Source: Selaginella moellendorffii
Taxonomy: Eukaryota > Streptophyta > Lycopodiopsida > Selaginellales > Selaginellaceae
DNA length: 64,000 bases
Assembly: GCF_000143415.4 (NCBI RefSeq)
Contig: NW_003314282.1
Location: forward strand, 1,011,374-1,075,373
Direction: 5' to 3'
Below are positions 63,701-64,000 of this stretch, piece after piece. The notes beneath the pieces are model-generated. The model was not told the origin of the DNA. It did no database searches and was given only the letters and a program-made list of their open reading frames with translations. Every line of letters starts with the position of its first letter. Positions within the stretch are counted from its first letter, which is position 1. Made by a program: the position numbers and the translations under genes.

Positions 63701-64000
63701 AATCCAATGTTCACTGAAAAAGTAAAAACTGAAATCAACAAACTCTTTGAAGCAGGATTTATATATCCAATACAAAATATCCAATGGCTATCACCTTTAG
63801 TTATTGTACTTAAGAAAAATGGGAAATTACACATTTGTGTGAATTACAAGAAGTTAAATAATGCCACTATGAAAGATGCATTTCCTATACCAGTTTTAGA
63901 GGAAATACTCGATGTCATAGTCGGTCATGAGATATGTTCATTTCTTGACGGTTTTTCAGACTACAATCAAATACACATAACTGTCAAAAATCAACATAAA
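60735..64000 (+). mobile_element. AT-rich Ty3/gypsy element: gag, protease, RT start; cut by window edge
   Basis: Starts near the ATG at 60735 (MYPNRTNPIKAQERDLRNQI). The gag core is LFPYTLKGKALEWYNTIEDS, YTRRFKLHAKKCKDL, with two CCHC knuckles (CTKCKNEGHFVSDY-like, the second Cys/His pattern partly lost, and CHICDREGHIAKNC). An Asn/Gln-rich stretch follows (61900-62210). The protease-like domain (about 62720-63034) is LSLDGGSRVNTIEYALCKAL ... YEILLGRP, with D-G-G in place of D-S/T-G. RT begins at about 63700: KLFEAGFIYPIQNIQWLSPL, VLKKNGKLHICVNYKKLNNA, SFLDGFSDYNQIHI. At least ten stops break the frames. Confidence 0.9.

Overview
The window is nuclear DNA of a land plant, most likely the lycophyte Selaginella moellendorffii or a close relative. 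The genes are split by very short introns (about 40-130 bp), and intergenic spaces are only a few hundred bases. The set combines plant-type genes (GPI-anchored lipid-transfer protein, CLE peptide precursor, nepenthesin-like proteases, PPR proteins, a BED-finger hAT transposon) with an EF-hand/WD40 protein of the WDR49/WDR64 type, which suits a plant with flagellated sperm. The kinase at 9.4-11.6 kb belongs to the plant family known from a Selaginella reference protein. The species name is my inference from recall, not a database result.

From 0 to 6.5 kb lies a patchwork of broken duplicates: F-box/LRR-like pseudogenes, a Ty3/gypsy fragment fused to one of them, and a scrambled copy of the VDAC gene with the tail of its neighbour. 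From 6.7 to 24.5 kb is the gene-dense core. In order it holds an LTPG-type lipid-transfer protein, a BSD-domain protein, a USP-kinase (RLCK), tRNA-His, TAF7, LSM2, tRNA-Leu, a CLE precursor, a decayed F-box copy, DMC1, the EF-hand/WD40 gene and VDAC. TAF7 and DMC1 each appear to carry a minor-spliceosome (U12-type) AT-AC intron.

From 24.7 to 44.3 kb is a duplication cluster built from nepenthesin-like aspartic proteases. One copy is intact, one is nearly intact, and at least six are fragments. Interleaved are an intact tail-anchored orphan gene and its broken copy, two decayed CTD-phosphatase-like pseudogenes and two decayed PPR genes. A 4.3-kb hAT transposon with perfect 8-bp target duplication sits in one protease copy and itself contains a solo LTR with a 5-bp target duplication.

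From 44.5 kb to the end the DNA is mostly AT-rich and transposon-filled. It has one small intact secreted PLAT-domain gene. A degenerate Ty3/gypsy element (gag at 46.9 kb, protease-RT-RNase H at 56.5-58.3 kb) is interrupted by an inverted solo LTR (with a 100-N assembly gap) and by a complete 7.46-kb LTR element that shows no recognisable pol. A second AT-rich Ty3/gypsy element runs off the right edge. The core genes are unrelated housekeeping, meiotic, signalling and ciliary functions; no operon-like logic is implied. Exon boundaries were placed by eye from GT-AG (or AT-AC) signals and reading-frame continuity.
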